The notes beneath the pieces were generated by a model that had not been told where the DNA came from, did no database searches, and worked only from the letters and a program-made list of their open reading frames with translations. Shown in pieces: positions 27,904-36,894 of a stretch of DNA of 57,880 nt. Origin of the DNA: Fuerstiella sp. (GTDB taxonomy: Bacteria > Planctomycetota > Planctomycetia > Planctomycetales > Planctomycetaceae); contig JABABI010000009.1 in the NCBI GenBank assembly GCA_014238335.1, positions 1 to 57,880 of the forward strand, written 5' to 3'. The position numbers and the translations under genes were made by a program. Positions within the stretch are counted from its first letter, which is position 1; every line of letters starts with the position of its first letter.

Positions 27904-28674
27904 ATGAGCGGACGTGTACTGAAGAACAAGTTGCTGAAGGGTGAAACTGTCTACGGCACGTTGCTGCAGCATGCCATCAATCCGGCTATGGTCGACTTCC
28001 TGCCGCCGAACGCCCTGGACTTTGTAATCGTGACCGCCGAACACAACGCGCTGGACCTGGCAGAATTTCTTCCCGTGCGATATGCGCTGGCAGCAAAGGG
28101 AATCGCCTGTCTGGCCAGAACTCACAGTCGCGAACCCGACGACGTGTCCAAGGTCTGCGACAGCTTTGACGGAGTGGTCGTGCCGTACATGGAAGATTAC
28201 GAACAGGCAATGCGGCTGGCGGCCGCGGCCGTGTATCGCCCGCTCAAAGGGAAGGCTCTGGATCAGGTGTTGGCGGGCGGCGTATGGCCCAGCGAAGCCA
28301 CCAGAAAGTACATAACCGAGACGAAGTGTGCGGACACCGTCTTCATTCCCATGATCGAGTCTGTGGAGGGCGTCGAAAACCTGGATAGGATCTGCTCGAT
28401 TCCCGGCGTGCATGCCGTCTTCGTCGGCCCCAACGATCTGACGGTAAACATGGGCATTCCCAACGAATATGATCATCCGGACACAATTGGCATGCTGCAG
28501 AAAATTATCGACACGGCAGATCGTCACCACGTCGCAGCCGGGTGCTGGTTTGGCACGACTGAGCAGGCCGTGCGCACCATTCGCCAGGGGGCGAGGCTGG
28601 TTGTTTTCTCCAACGATGCTCTGATCATGAAGAACGCCATGGCGGATGCGTTTACGGAACTGAAACAGGGGTAA
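27904..28674 (+). CDS. HpcH/HpaI class II aldolase
   Basis: A 256-residue metal-dependent aldolase of the 4-hydroxy-2-oxoheptanedioate / 2-keto-3-deoxy-L-rhamnonate type, which splits 2-keto-3-deoxy acids to pyruvate and an aldehyde. The active-site residues are present: His47 in TAEHNALD, Arg72 in CLARTH, Glu152 in IPMIES and Asp178 in VGPNDLT. It is 49 bp downstream of a Gfo/Idh/MocA dehydrogenase, consistent with an oxidise-dehydrate-cleave route for a sugar acid. No dehydratase is nearby. Confidence 0.9.
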   Translation: MSGRVLKNKLLKGETVYGTLLQHAINPAMVDFLPPNALDFVIVTAEHNALDLAEFLPVRYALAAKGIACLARTHSREPDDVSKVCDSFDGVVVPYMEDYEQAMRLAAAAVYRPLKGKALDQVLAGGVWPSEATRKYITETKCADTVFIPMIESVEGVENLDRICSIPGVHAVFVGPNDLTVNMGIPNEYDHPDTIGMLQKIIDTADRHHVAAGCWFGTTEQAVRTIRQGARLVVFSNDALIMKNAMADAFTELKQG

Positions 28675-28694
28675 AGGGGCATCCAGCATAGTGT

Positions 28695-28748
28695 GGGCTG
28701 CCAGCCTGCAGGATTGTGGTCAAGTCGCTGTATGGCAGGCTGGCGCCC
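28695..28748. repeat. Intergenic palindromic element
   Basis: GCCAGCCTGC (28700-28709) and GCAGGCTGGC (28735-28744) are perfect inverted repeats, extended outwards by GGG/CCC with one mismatch and one wobble, around a 25-nt loop. It follows the aldolase gene and lies in a 270-bp gap with no coding potential. It looks like a REP-type dispersed palindrome or an RNA 3'-end structure. Confidence 0.55.
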
Positions 28749-28944
28749 CGTACTGGATGATCCTGCGCGAAGTGTCGCTGTTACTCAGCGGCCAGTCGCC
28801 GACCACGGGAACAGATCCGGGGTCCTTGTTTCGGTCTTCGCGGTTTTGCCAGGCGGATGAGTTGACTTCGGCGTGGAATCTGCGATGACGTTATCAGTTT
28901 GAAGGCCCAACGTCCGTCCGTTCCTTCCCAACCGAGATCCTCCG

Positions 28945-30306
28945 ATGAAATGCCGCTTGTTGCCAACCATTTTTTTCCTGTTCGTCACGTCTTTCATCAC
29001 GGGATCATCTGCCAGAGCTGACGTTAAACTGCCGGCTGTGCTGGACAGCCATATGGTGATTCAACGTGATCAACCTGTGCGAATCTGGGGGTGGGCAGAG
29101 GCTGATGAAGAAGTAACGGTCACGCTTGGTGATGAGACACAGAAGAGCACCGCTGATGGGGCAGGACGGTGGCTGGTGGAACTGAAACCACAGAAGGCAG
29201 ACGGAAAGTCACGACAGATAAAAGTGGCCGGGAAGAATACGATTGATCTGGAAGACGTGCTGGTCGGCGAAGTCTGGATCGGTTCCGGTCAGTCCAACAT
29301 GGAATGGCAACTGAAGAACACCACCGGATCGGCTGCGGCCATTGATGCGGCCAACCACGCCCACGTGCGACTGTTTCACGTGCCGAAAATTCAGGCCACG
29401 GAAACTGCAGACGATGTGAACGCGAAGTGGAAAGCCTGTACGCCGCAGAATGTGCCGACGTTTTCGGCCGTGCTGTATTACTTCGGAAAGCGATTGCACG
29501 ATGATCTGGACGTGCCCATTGGGCTGATCAACAGTTCGTGGGGCGGCTCGCCGATCGAACCGTGGACAATCAAAGACGGAAATTCCGGCGGTATGTACAA
29601 TGGCATGATCGCTCCGCTGACGAACGTAGCCGTGAAGGGCGCGATCTGGTATCAGGGCGAAACCAACGTCATCCGCAAGAACAAGCTGGCTTATGCGGAC
29701 AAGATGAAAGATCTGATTGACGGCTGGCGAAAAGAATTCCGTAACGACGAACTGGCCTTTCACTTTGTTCAGATTGCACCCTGGTCCGGTGCAGGCTACG
29801 AAACTGGCCAATTGCCGGCCCTGTGGGAGGCTCAGGTCGCTACATTGAAAATCCCTCATACGGGCATGGCGGTGACGACGGACGTCGTGGACAACATTGC
29901 GGACATTCATCCTCGGAACAAACTGGACGTTGGCAATCGCCTGGCGCTGTGGGCACTGGCCAGGACGTACGGTTTTAGTGGTATCGTGTACTCGGGCCCC
30001 CTGTTTAAGTCGCTGAGCATTGATGGTAATGTCGGACGTCTGACGTTTGCTCACGCGGACGGGATGAAGTCCCGGGACGGCAAGCCACTCACGGAGTTCC
30101 AAATCGCTGGCGAATCCGGCGAATTCGTTGATGCCACCGCAGAAGTCGATGGCGATGCGATAGTCGTATCTGCCGCATCCGTGGCGAAGCCGATTCAGGT
30201 GCGGTTTGGCTGGCACAAGCTGGCGAATCCCAACCTGATAAATGGCGCCGGGCTGCCGGCGTCGCCCTTTCAGACCAACAACTGGCGGGGTGGCACGGGC
30301 GAATAG
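28945..30306 (+). CDS. Sialate O-acetylesterase-type SGNH hydrolase, exported
   Basis: A 453-residue protein with a signal peptide (MKCRLLPTIFFLFVTSFITG, cleavage near ARA-DV). The SASA domain shows the nucleophile Ser117 in GSGQSNMEW, the WYQGETN block near 235-241, and DIHP (Asp320, His322) supplying the remainder of the catalytic set. Such enzymes deacetylate sialic acid or, more often in planctomycetes, acetylated plant or algal polysaccharides such as xylan. It has its own leader of about 60 bp after the palindromic element. The substrate is inferred only. Confidence 0.92.
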   Translation: MKCRLLPTIFFLFVTSFITGSSARADVKLPAVLDSHMVIQRDQPVRIWGWAEADEEVTVTLGDETQKSTADGAGRWLVELKPQKADGKSRQIKVAGKNTIDLEDVLVGEVWIGSGQSNMEWQLKNTTGSAAAIDAANHAHVRLFHVPKIQATETADDVNAKWKACTPQNVPTFSAVLYYFGKRLHDDLDVPIGLINSSWGGSPIEPWTIKDGNSGGMYNGMIAPLTNVAVKGAIWYQGETNVIRKNKLAYADKMKDLIDGWRKEFRNDELAFHFVQIAPWSGAGYETGQLPALWEAQVATLKIPHTGMAVTTDVVDNIADIHPRNKLDVGNRLALWALARTYGFSGIVYSGPLFKSLSIDGNVGRLTFAHADGMKSRDGKPLTEFQIAGESGEFVDATAEVDGDAIVVSAASVAKPIQVRFGWHKLANPNLINGAGLPASPFQTNNWRGGTGE

Positions 30307-30314
30307 TGCCCGTG
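30294..30314 (+). terminator. Hairpin overlapping the esterase stop codon
   Basis: CACGGGC and GCCCGTG form a 7-bp stem with a 7-nt loop that contains the TAG stop, extendable to 10 bp with one mismatch. There is no T-run immediately after it. It may be a weak terminator or an mRNA 3'-end. Confidence 0.4.
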
Positions 30315-30555
30315 GCAGAGTGGAATCTGAACTGTTTTCGTGTTGAACGGCCTGTCCGCTCGGAAACTGAGAAGTCCGCGTTACAATTCGTGCTTTCCTA
30401 AAGTTTTTTCGTAAGCCAGGCAGCGAATCGTGGACGAAGTAGTGGACGAACCGGTTTTCCTTCCCGGTCAGATGCAGTTTCACTGGGGGCCGGATGCGGA
30501 CTCCGGCACGACCAGGGGCGAGCGCAACCCATCTGAAGACGATCTTTCGAGCAAC

Positions 30556-31878
30556 ATGAGCATGAAAAAAAAATCTGCCAAGCCCGGCAAAAAGTTAAAG
30601 ACGACGACTCCGGTTGCTGATGCAACGTCCGCAAAAAAGAAGGCGCAGCCAAAGCGGAAAACTGCAGGAACGAAACAGAATCTGAAGTCGGCAGTCAGGA
30701 AAGAGGCAGCTGCCCGGAAGACCAGTCCGGAAACGCCCACCGCCGTTGTTGAAAAAACTGACAAGCCTGTGGCAGCGGCTGTCCCGGGCAAAGATGAACT
30801 GGTTAATTCCATGCCGCTTGTCACAGATCAGGAGAATGTGTCGCAGGAGGATTCAAGGTCAACAAACGCAATCGCACCGAGACGAAGTTATCACGAAGCT
30901 ATGGAAACAATTGATCTGAAATGGGGTGCCAGACTCCCCAAGGTTGGGTTCGGATTCTGGAAGGTCGAAAAAGACAGGACTGCGGAAGTGTGCCGCACTG
31001 CGATCGAAGTTGGTTATCGCCATCTCGATTGTGCCTGTGATTACGGAAACGAAACGGAAGTCGGTCAGGGCATTGCTCAGGCGGTCAGCGATGACGTGTG
31101 TAATCGAGAAGATCTGTGGGTCACATCGAAACTCTGGAATACCTATCACGCTCCCGAACACGTGCAGGCCGCTTGCGAAAAATCGCTCGACGATCTGGGT
31201 CTGGAATATCTGGATTTGTACCTGATGCATTTTCCCATCGCTCAAAGGTTTGTGCCTTTCGAAAAATCCTACCCGCCGGGCTGGTTTTTTGATCCCAACG
31301 CACCGAACCCGACTATCGAAGAAGCGCGAGTTCCCGTCAGCGATACCTGGCAGGCGATGGAGGAACTTGCCAAGTCCGGTCTGGTGCGAAATATCGGTAT
31401 TTGTAACTTCGGTACCAGTCAGCTTCGGGATTTGTTGTCCTATGCGAAAATTCGCCCGAGTGTTCTGCAGGTGGAAACACACCCGTATTTGACTCAGGAG
31501 AAACTGCTGCGATTCTGCGATCAGGAAAGAATTGCGTACACGGCGTTTTCACCGCTGGGGGCTCAGAGCTACTTCAGTCTTGGTATGGCAGATCCATCCG
31601 AAGCCGTCATGGAGCATGCCGCTGTCAGGGATGTTGCCACTGCTAGCGGACGGACGCCTGCTCAGGTGCTGCTGCGATGGGGCGTACAAAGAGGCACCGC
31701 CGTTATTCCCAAGACGGCCAGCCGCGAGCGCATGGAAGAGAATATTAACGTGTTCGATTTTGAGCTGACGGACGCTCAGATGAACGCGATCTCTTCGCTG
31801 GATCTGCAACGACGGTTCAACGACCCTGGCGATTTCGGCGAAGCGGCGTTCAATACGTTTCTGCCGATTTATGAGTGA
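30556..31878 (+). CDS. Aldo/keto reductase with Lys/Ala-rich N-terminal tail
   Basis: About 440 residues. Residues about 1-105 are a basic, Lys/Ala/Pro/Thr-rich low-complexity tail (MKKKSAKPGKKLK, KKKAQPKRK) resembling histone H1-like tails. The AKR barrel starts near 115 (METIDLKWG) and holds the catalytic tetrad: Asp and Tyr in CACDYGNE, Lys in VTSKLW, His in YLMHFP. AKRs reduce carbonyls with NADPH. Three starts are possible: GTG at 30430, ATG at 30556 and ATG at 30901 (barrel alone). None has a strong ribosome site. The frame stays open and compositionally biased through the tail, which argues that the tail is translated. Confidence 0.85.
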   Translation: MSMKKKSAKPGKKLKTTTPVADATSAKKKAQPKRKTAGTKQNLKSAVRKEAAARKTSPETPTAVVEKTDKPVAAAVPGKDELVNSMPLVTDQENVSQEDSRSTNAIAPRRSYHEAMETIDLKWGARLPKVGFGFWKVEKDRTAEVCRTAIEVGYRHLDCACDYGNETEVGQGIAQAVSDDVCNREDLWVTSKLWNTYHAPEHVQAACEKSLDDLGLEYLDLYLMHFPIAQRFVPFEKSYPPGWFFDPNAPNPTIEEARVPVSDTWQAMEELAKSGLVRNIGICNFGTSQLRDLLSYAKIRPSVLQVETHPYLTQEKLLRFCDQERIAYTAFSPLGAQSYFSLGMADPSEAVMEHAAVRDVATASGRTPAQVLLRWGVQRGTAVIPKTASRERMEENINVFDFELTDAQMNAISSLDLQRRFNDPGDFGEAAFNTFLPIYE

Positions 31879-32057
31879 CGCGGACACACCGCTGTCTGCA
31901 ACGAACAACGGGCTGTAGTGGTGCGTCACAACGATCGAGCTGTTTATTCCCGAAGAGCGGGATTCGCTCGGACGAGTACGGCTGTGCAATATCCTGACTC
32001 CTGCGATCGGGAGTGTGCGGACCCATTCGGAACATGTTTTAGCTGAGAATTCTCGTT

Positions 32058-32876
32058 ATGATCAAATCTGCTGTGACGATCAGCATCGTTGAAGAAGCTC
32101 GAAAAGGGCCGTTTGTTTTTCACGCCGACGTGGCTGGCGGCTGTGAAAAGGCTGCTGCACTGGGGTTCGACGCTGTTGAACTGTTCGCTCCGTCGGCGGA
32201 CGCGATCAATGCTCAACCGCTCAGCGAGTTGCTCGAAACACACAGTCTGGACCTGGCTGCCGTCGGAACCGGCGCTGGCATGGTGATTCATGGTCTGCAC
32301 CTCTGTGATGCTGACGCAGGTCGTCGCACTCAGGCATGTGACTTCATTCGAGGCATCATCGATGCTGGTGCGCCGTTCAAGGCTCCGGCGATTATTGGTT
32401 CGATGCAGGGACGGTGGGATGCAACCACAGATAAAGATACGGCCCTTGGCTATCTGCGAGACAGCCTGAATGATCTGGGTGAACACGCCGCCGGACATGG
32501 CGTGCCGCTGATCTACGAACCTCTGAATCGGTACGAGACTAACCTGGCGACGACGATGGCCGAAGGCGTGGAGCTGCTGGCACCACTCAGCACCAGCAAT
32601 GTTGTGTTACTGGCTGACTTGTTCCACATGAACATCGAGGAGTCCAATATTGCTGACGGCCTTCACGCCGGAGGAAAGCACATTGGGCATGTGCATTTTG
32701 TCGATTCCAATCGTCAGGCGGCTGGTCGCGGCCACATGGATTATGGACCGATTGCCGCAGCCCTGCAGGAAATCGGATACGATGGTTACGCTTGTGCGGA
32801 AGCATTTCCAATCCCTGATTCGGATGAAACCGCCCGACAGACGATTGAAACCTTCAGGACTGTCTTTCGATCCTAG
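32058..32876 (+). CDS. Hydroxypyruvate isomerase-like TIM-barrel protein
   Basis: A 272-residue xylose-isomerase-like (AP endonuclease 2 fold) protein. The four metal ligands of this family can be seen in order: Glu in IYEPLNRYET, Asp in LLADLFHMNIEE, His in GHVHFVDSNR and Glu in ACAEAFP. The family interconverts hydroxypyruvate and tartronate semialdehyde or epimerises ketoses. A 10-bp palindrome (GAGAATTCTC, 32045-32054) lies just before the ATG. It belongs to the run of sugar genes on this strand. Confidence 0.87.
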   Translation: MIKSAVTISIVEEARKGPFVFHADVAGGCEKAAALGFDAVELFAPSADAINAQPLSELLETHSLDLAAVGTGAGMVIHGLHLCDADAGRRTQACDFIRGIIDAGAPFKAPAIIGSMQGRWDATTDKDTALGYLRDSLNDLGEHAAGHGVPLIYEPLNRYETNLATTMAEGVELLAPLSTSNVVLLADLFHMNIEESNIADGLHAGGKHIGHVHFVDSNRQAAGRGHMDYGPIAAALQEIGYDGYACAEAFPIPDSDETARQTIETFRTVFRS

Positions 32877-33064
32877 ACGTGTCACCGGGAAGTGTCAGTG
32901 TCTCGAAGTCTCAGGTTTATGACTTCAGGGTTATGCCTTGAAGTGTGACTCTTGTCTCAACAATATGTCCTGCACGTTTGTTCAGCGACCAACGGGAGAG
33001 GGCCAACAGCTTCCGAGAGTTCGCTCGAATTGGCTTGCGGGCCGTCCCGCATCAGGAACTCAGA

Positions 33065-33517
33065 ATGCTTAAGTCAGAACTTATCCATCCGGAAATCTCA
33101 TCGATCGTTGCCCAGGCCGGTCACAGTTCAAAGATCCTGATAGCCGACGGAAATTATCCAGCGTCGTCAGCCATCGGACCTGGCGCAAAACTTGTCAGCC
33201 TGAACCTGGCTCCGGGACTGGTGAGCGTTTCACAGGTGTTCAAAGTACTGCTGAGCGCCGTTCCGATCGAAGCTGTCAACACGATGGGTATGCCCGATGA
33301 TGATCCATACAAGCTGGACGAAGATCCGGCTGCATGGAATGAATATCGCCGAATCCTGTCTGAAGCCGATTCAAAGATCGAACTCAAGCCCATCGAACGT
33401 TGGGATTTTTATGATGCGGTTGCCTCGCGGGACCATGTTATCACTATACAAACGGGGGATCAGGCGCTTTGGGCAAACTTACTATTGACGGTCGGTGTGC
33501 GGCAGGCAGGTGAGTAG
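33065..33517 (+). CDS. RbsD/FucU family sugar mutarotase
   Basis: A 150-residue RbsD/FucU protein, a decameric enzyme that interconverts anomers or ring forms of ribose or fucose. The conserved features are HPEISSIVAQAGH at the start, the ADGNYP metal/substrate segment near 29-34 and the C-terminal sheet region. The start at 33065 (MLKSELIHP) is preceded by AGGA; upstream sequence in frame from 32945 lacks similarity to the family. It supports the view that 25-33.5 kb handles sugars, possibly fucose. Confidence 0.88.
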   Translation: MLKSELIHPEISSIVAQAGHSSKILIADGNYPASSAIGPGAKLVSLNLAPGLVSVSQVFKVLLSAVPIEAVNTMGMPDDDPYKLDEDPAAWNEYRRILSEADSKIELKPIERWDFYDAVASRDHVITIQTGDQALWANLLLTVGVRQAGE

Positions 33518-33658
33518 TATTTTCTGGCTTTGAGCCGTTTTGCTGTTCTGTTGTACACTTCGAGAGTGCAGGAAACCGATTTGCTTCCGATGCCGGGAAG
33601 CACACGTCTTCCCATCTATTACCTCACCCAAACGTTCGCTGTTTTAACGGAGTCACCT

Positions 33659-34546
33659 ATGTTCATCCGCATCGCCACTACTCTGGCATTGCTTGCTCTG
33701 TCAACGCAGGCTGATTATGCGTCTGCTCAGCAGGACCTGCGATGGAAATTCCGTGCTCAGGAGACGATCAGGTACAACGTACAGCAGAAAATGCAAACGA
33801 AGATGAAGATCGGTGACAACGATTTGAATCAGTCAATGGAGCAGGTCATGGACATGTCATGGCATGTGCAGAGTACTTCGGCGGCTGGTGAAACTGTGAT
33901 GAACCAGGTGGTGGACCGCATTTCCATGAAAATGGAGGGTGGGCCAGCGGGCACCGTAGCATTCGACACGAACAATAACGTTAAGTCCGAAAATCCCATC
34001 ATCAATTCAATGGGAGAAATGTTTCGTCAGATCGTTAACCAGAAGTTTCAGGTAACGATGAAGCCTACCGGACAAATCACAGACGTTCAGGTTCCCGCCC
34101 AGCTGCTGGAGGCACTGCGCAGGTCGGCGGCCGGCAATCCTGGGGCGCTGGACGAAACATCGCTGCAGCAGATGATGAAGCAGTCTGCTGTCATGCTGCC
34201 GGGGCAGCCCGTTGCGTTGCGAAATACATGGAACAGCCAACAGTCAGTTCAACTGGGCTTTGGTACGATGAACATCAAATCTGAAATGACGTTCATCGAG
34301 GTTGATACGACGGGGAATGCGATTATCAGGGTCGTTCCCGAGATTTCTGTGGTTCCGAAGCCTGATGCCCCGATCCGGATGACACTCACCAGCTCAACGG
34401 GGCAAGGAGAAGTCGCATTCAACATTGCTCAGGGGCGCGTGGCGAAGTCACAGCTGGACCTGGAGATGGCGATGACAATCGAATCCAATGGCCAGAGTTT
34501 TCAGCAGAATATCAATCAGGTCACTACGATGACACTTGTTCCGTAG
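33659..34546 (+). CDS. Exported DUF6263-like protein
   Basis: A 295-residue secreted protein with a signal peptide (MFIRIATTLALLALSTQADYASA-QQ). The mature part is beta-rich with a repeated pattern of KMQTKMKIG- and FQVTMKPTGQITDV-like strands, matching the DUF6263 type common in planctomycetes. Function is unknown. GGAG seven bases upstream supports the ATG at 33659 over earlier in-frame starts. It is followed 37 bp later by a small membrane protein in the same direction. Confidence 0.82.
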   Translation: MFIRIATTLALLALSTQADYASAQQDLRWKFRAQETIRYNVQQKMQTKMKIGDNDLNQSMEQVMDMSWHVQSTSAAGETVMNQVVDRISMKMEGGPAGTVAFDTNNNVKSENPIINSMGEMFRQIVNQKFQVTMKPTGQITDVQVPAQLLEALRRSAAGNPGALDETSLQQMMKQSAVMLPGQPVALRNTWNSQQSVQLGFGTMNIKSEMTFIEVDTTGNAIIRVVPEISVVPKPDAPIRMTLTSSTGQGEVAFNIAQGRVAKSQLDLEMAMTIESNGQSFQQNINQVTTMTLVP

Positions 34547-34583
34547 TCGCTTCGACAGTCACTGTCTCTGAATAGTCCAGCTC

Positions 34584-35138
34584 GTGAAACGCATTTTTCT
34601 CAGTCTTGTGGTTGTTTCGACCATCTTGCTTGTGGTGGCTGCAACGCTCGGACTAAACATCGGCGACGTCAGGAGTCTTGACGCATCGACTCAATCGCAG
34701 GTCAGCATGCACATGCTGGTTGGGCTGGGAGCTCTGACATTTGCGACACTGGTTCATGCCATTTGTCTGACTTACTTCATGGGCACGGGCAGATGGATTG
34801 AAGAGACCAGTAACGCCTACTCGCTCGATCTTTCGTGGTACGACCGGAACCAGCGCATCAAGTATCGAACGGTGGGCGGGGTTGTGCTGTGTGTGTTGTT
34901 GCTGATCAGCGTTGGAGCATTCGGCGCTGTTGCGGATCCGGCCACGCCGGTGTCTCTGGACGGAACTCTGGGAATGACCAGCGGCCAGATTCACTTCTTT
35001 ACAGCGGTTCTGACGGTGATCATCAACATCGTGACGAACTTCGCCCAGTTCGTTGCGATTTCCCAAAACTCAATCCTGGTGGATGGTGTTCTTGCTGAGG
35101 TGTGTCGCATCCGGGCCGATCGCGGTCTGCCCGTTTGA
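34584..35138 (+). CDS. Small polytopic membrane protein, unknown
   Basis: A 184-residue protein from a GTG start, with four hydrophobic helices near 5-23, 45-66, 98-117 and 134-158. Between the second and third helix is a cytoplasmic-like loop (WIEETSNAYSLDLSWYDRNQRIKYR). No family is recognised by eye. It is probably co-transcribed with the flanking exported protein and hydrolase. Confidence 0.75.
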   Translation: MKRIFLSLVVVSTILLVVAATLGLNIGDVRSLDASTQSQVSMHMLVGLGALTFATLVHAICLTYFMGTGRWIEETSNAYSLDLSWYDRNQRIKYRTVGGVVLCVLLLISVGAFGAVADPATPVSLDGTLGMTSGQIHFFTAVLTVIINIVTNFAQFVAISQNSILVDGVLAEVCRIRADRGLPV

Positions 35139-35149
35139 AGCCGTCACCA

Positions 35150-36241
35150 GTGAGCGACTTTTCGAAGACGGTAACTGCTGTTCAGCATGGCATCGAACGC
35201 AGGCTGCATACGGGCGTGCAGATTTACGTTTCTGTCGCCGGGCAATGTCTGCTGAACGCCGGATTTGGCATGGCAGCAGTAAAACAGCCAATGACCGAGT
35301 CCACGATGATGCTGTGGCGGTCTGCTGGCAAGCCGCTGACGTCCGCGGCCATCCTGAAGCTGTGCGAGCAGGGCAGGGCACGTCTGGACACGACGCTCGC
35401 GGATGTCATTCCAACCACACGGGGATTAGTGATTTCCGAGGTGACGATTCGTCAGTTACTGAGTCATACTTCGGGCCTTCCATTGATTGAAACCGGCTGG
35501 CCGCACTGTACGTGGAACGACACACTGGCGCGGATTTACCGTGTCGGGGCGATTGAACCTGGCAGTGCCTATCAGCCGCAAAGCACATGGTTTCTGTTGG
35601 GCGAAATTCTGCAGCGTCTCGATTCCGGTCAACGTTCCTTTAACACGATTCTTACTGAAGACCTGCTGGCACCCATTGGGATCGGTGATGTCTGGTGTGG
35701 TCTTGCCGAGGATCACGCGACAACGCTGACCGGCCGGCTTCCGGAGTTCACAGTCACAGAGCGTGGAGACCTTGATACGAGCGACTACTCAGTAGAACCG
35801 TGGCTGACTCGGCCATCGCCAGGTGTCAACCTTCGCGGACCGGTCCGCGAACTCGGGCGCTTCTACGAAATGTTGCTTAACAAAGGTATGAATCCATTGG
35901 GGCAGACAGTGCTGCAGTCCGAAACCGTCGCGAACATGACGTCTTCACACCGTACGGGGATGTTTGACGACACGATGCAGCACGTTGTCGACCTGGGCCT
36001 TGGACTGTTTCTTGATTCCAACAGGTACGGCGAAAATTCGGTTCCGTACGGCTTTGGAAAGTACTGTTCTCCCGATACGTTTGGCCATGGCGGTGCGCAG
36101 TGTGCCATGGCGTTTTGCGATCCGGGCCACAAGCTTGTGGTCGCATGGGCCGCCAATGGTCTCTGCCGCGAGCCGCAACATCAACGTCGCAATCGGGCGA
36201 TCAACGAAGCGATCTACGAAGATCTGCACCTGTTCATTTGA
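35150..36241 (+). CDS. Serine beta-lactamase-fold hydrolase
   Basis: About 363 residues of the class C beta-lactamase / esterase / D-aminopeptidase superfamily. The nucleophile motif SxxK is SAGK (Ser58, Lys61), and the HxG/KTG equivalent is GHGG near the C-terminus. The Y-x-N motif is degenerate (AYQPQS). No signal peptide is seen, so a cytoplasmic esterase or peptidase is more likely than a beta-lactamase. The GTG at 35150 is preferred because the longer reading from 35102 overlaps the upstream gene by 37 bp; neither has a clear ribosome site. Confidence 0.87.
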   Translation: MSDFSKTVTAVQHGIERRLHTGVQIYVSVAGQCLLNAGFGMAAVKQPMTESTMMLWRSAGKPLTSAAILKLCEQGRARLDTTLADVIPTTRGLVISEVTIRQLLSHTSGLPLIETGWPHCTWNDTLARIYRVGAIEPGSAYQPQSTWFLLGEILQRLDSGQRSFNTILTEDLLAPIGIGDVWCGLAEDHATTLTGRLPEFTVTERGDLDTSDYSVEPWLTRPSPGVNLRGPVRELGRFYEMLLNKGMNPLGQTVLQSETVANMTSSHRTGMFDDTMQHVVDLGLGLFLDSNRYGENSVPYGFGKYCSPDTFGHGGAQCAMAFCDPGHKLVVAWAANGLCREPQHQRRNRAINEAIYEDLHLFI

Positions 36242-36281
36242 ACACGTGCAGATTGGTGCAATGTTGTGACACAAGAGAAGG

Positions 36282-36302
36282 AAGAGAATTCGGACGTCTC
36301 TT
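36282..36302 (+). terminator. Weak hairpin with T-run
   Basis: AAGAGA and TCTCTT pair as a 6-bp stem with a 9-nt loop and run into TTC, 41 bp past the hydrolase stop. Weak but of terminator form. Confidence 0.35.
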
Positions 36303-36309
36303 TTCGTGA

Positions 36310-36894
36310 TCGGCGACACTGCTATGGCAGGTCAAAGGCGGATCCTGCGATGGCATTTTTTCTTTTCCGTTTGTCGGCATGGTCACCATTGTGTGCAGCA
36401 TCCCGCTGATTGCTGGAGAACGGTTCGGTAAAACGGTCGAAATCAGGACGGTTCGTTTTCAAATCACCGAGCCACGCGTGAGCTGAACTGTTCAGTGATC
36501 ATGTTCTCACGCCGACTGCGATCAGTGTACTTGCAGTCCTTGCGTGTTTTGCGCTGGGCACTTTCGTTGCCAGTTGCCCGCGGATCTTGTTATTGAGGCC
36601 GCGGTGAGGTTTCAACCGAATCCGACCGAGTGGAATTCGGATCTCACCGACGTGCGAGAGGCGCACACTGAGTTTCTGGTGACGGATCAGGGATAGTCTA
36701 CTGAACAGGCAACTGTGTTTCGGGAAGATCTCTGGCACGCCCGTGCGTCAATTGCTCTGATTACATGCGGCAGTTCTCTTGCGGGGCTGCTGGCCCTGAT
36801 CAGGATTATCGGGAACGGGACTGCTAAGTTCGCGCCGGGAATTCGCATGCGGCGAAAGGTGTATGCCAGAAGAGCCGTTGAACGCATGAGGTGA
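36310..36894 (+). pseudogene. Probable decayed membrane protein gene
   Basis: The stretch has no intact long frame, but three successive plus-strand pieces look protein-like. Piece one (36310-36486) reads through VTIVCSIPLIAGERFGKTVE. Piece two (36491-36607) holds a hydrophobic helix, TAISVLAVLACFALGTF. Piece three (36604-36894) reads VRFQPNPTEWNSDLTD and, after one in-frame TAG at 36694, continues with a second helix-like segment, SIALITCGSSLAGLLALI, ending in a basic tail. Breaks between pieces would be frameshifts. This is inference from composition; no homolog is recognised. Sequence 36895-37144 beyond it appears non-coding. Confidence 0.4.

Noticed and set aside
27682..28689. Minus-strand open frame of 335 codons opposite the aldolase gene
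   Set aside because: The plus strand carries a complete class II aldolase active site; the antisense frame has no recognisable domain.
29209..30483. Long minus-strand open frame of 424 codons opposite the sialate-esterase gene
   Set aside because: The plus strand has a signal peptide and full SASA motifs; the antisense frame is Arg/His/Gln-rich without motifs, a shadow of codon bias.
32045..32054. GAGAATTCTC 10-bp palindrome just before the isomerase-like gene
   Set aside because: A 10-bp palindrome is expected by chance a few times in a window this long; noted in the gene entry only.
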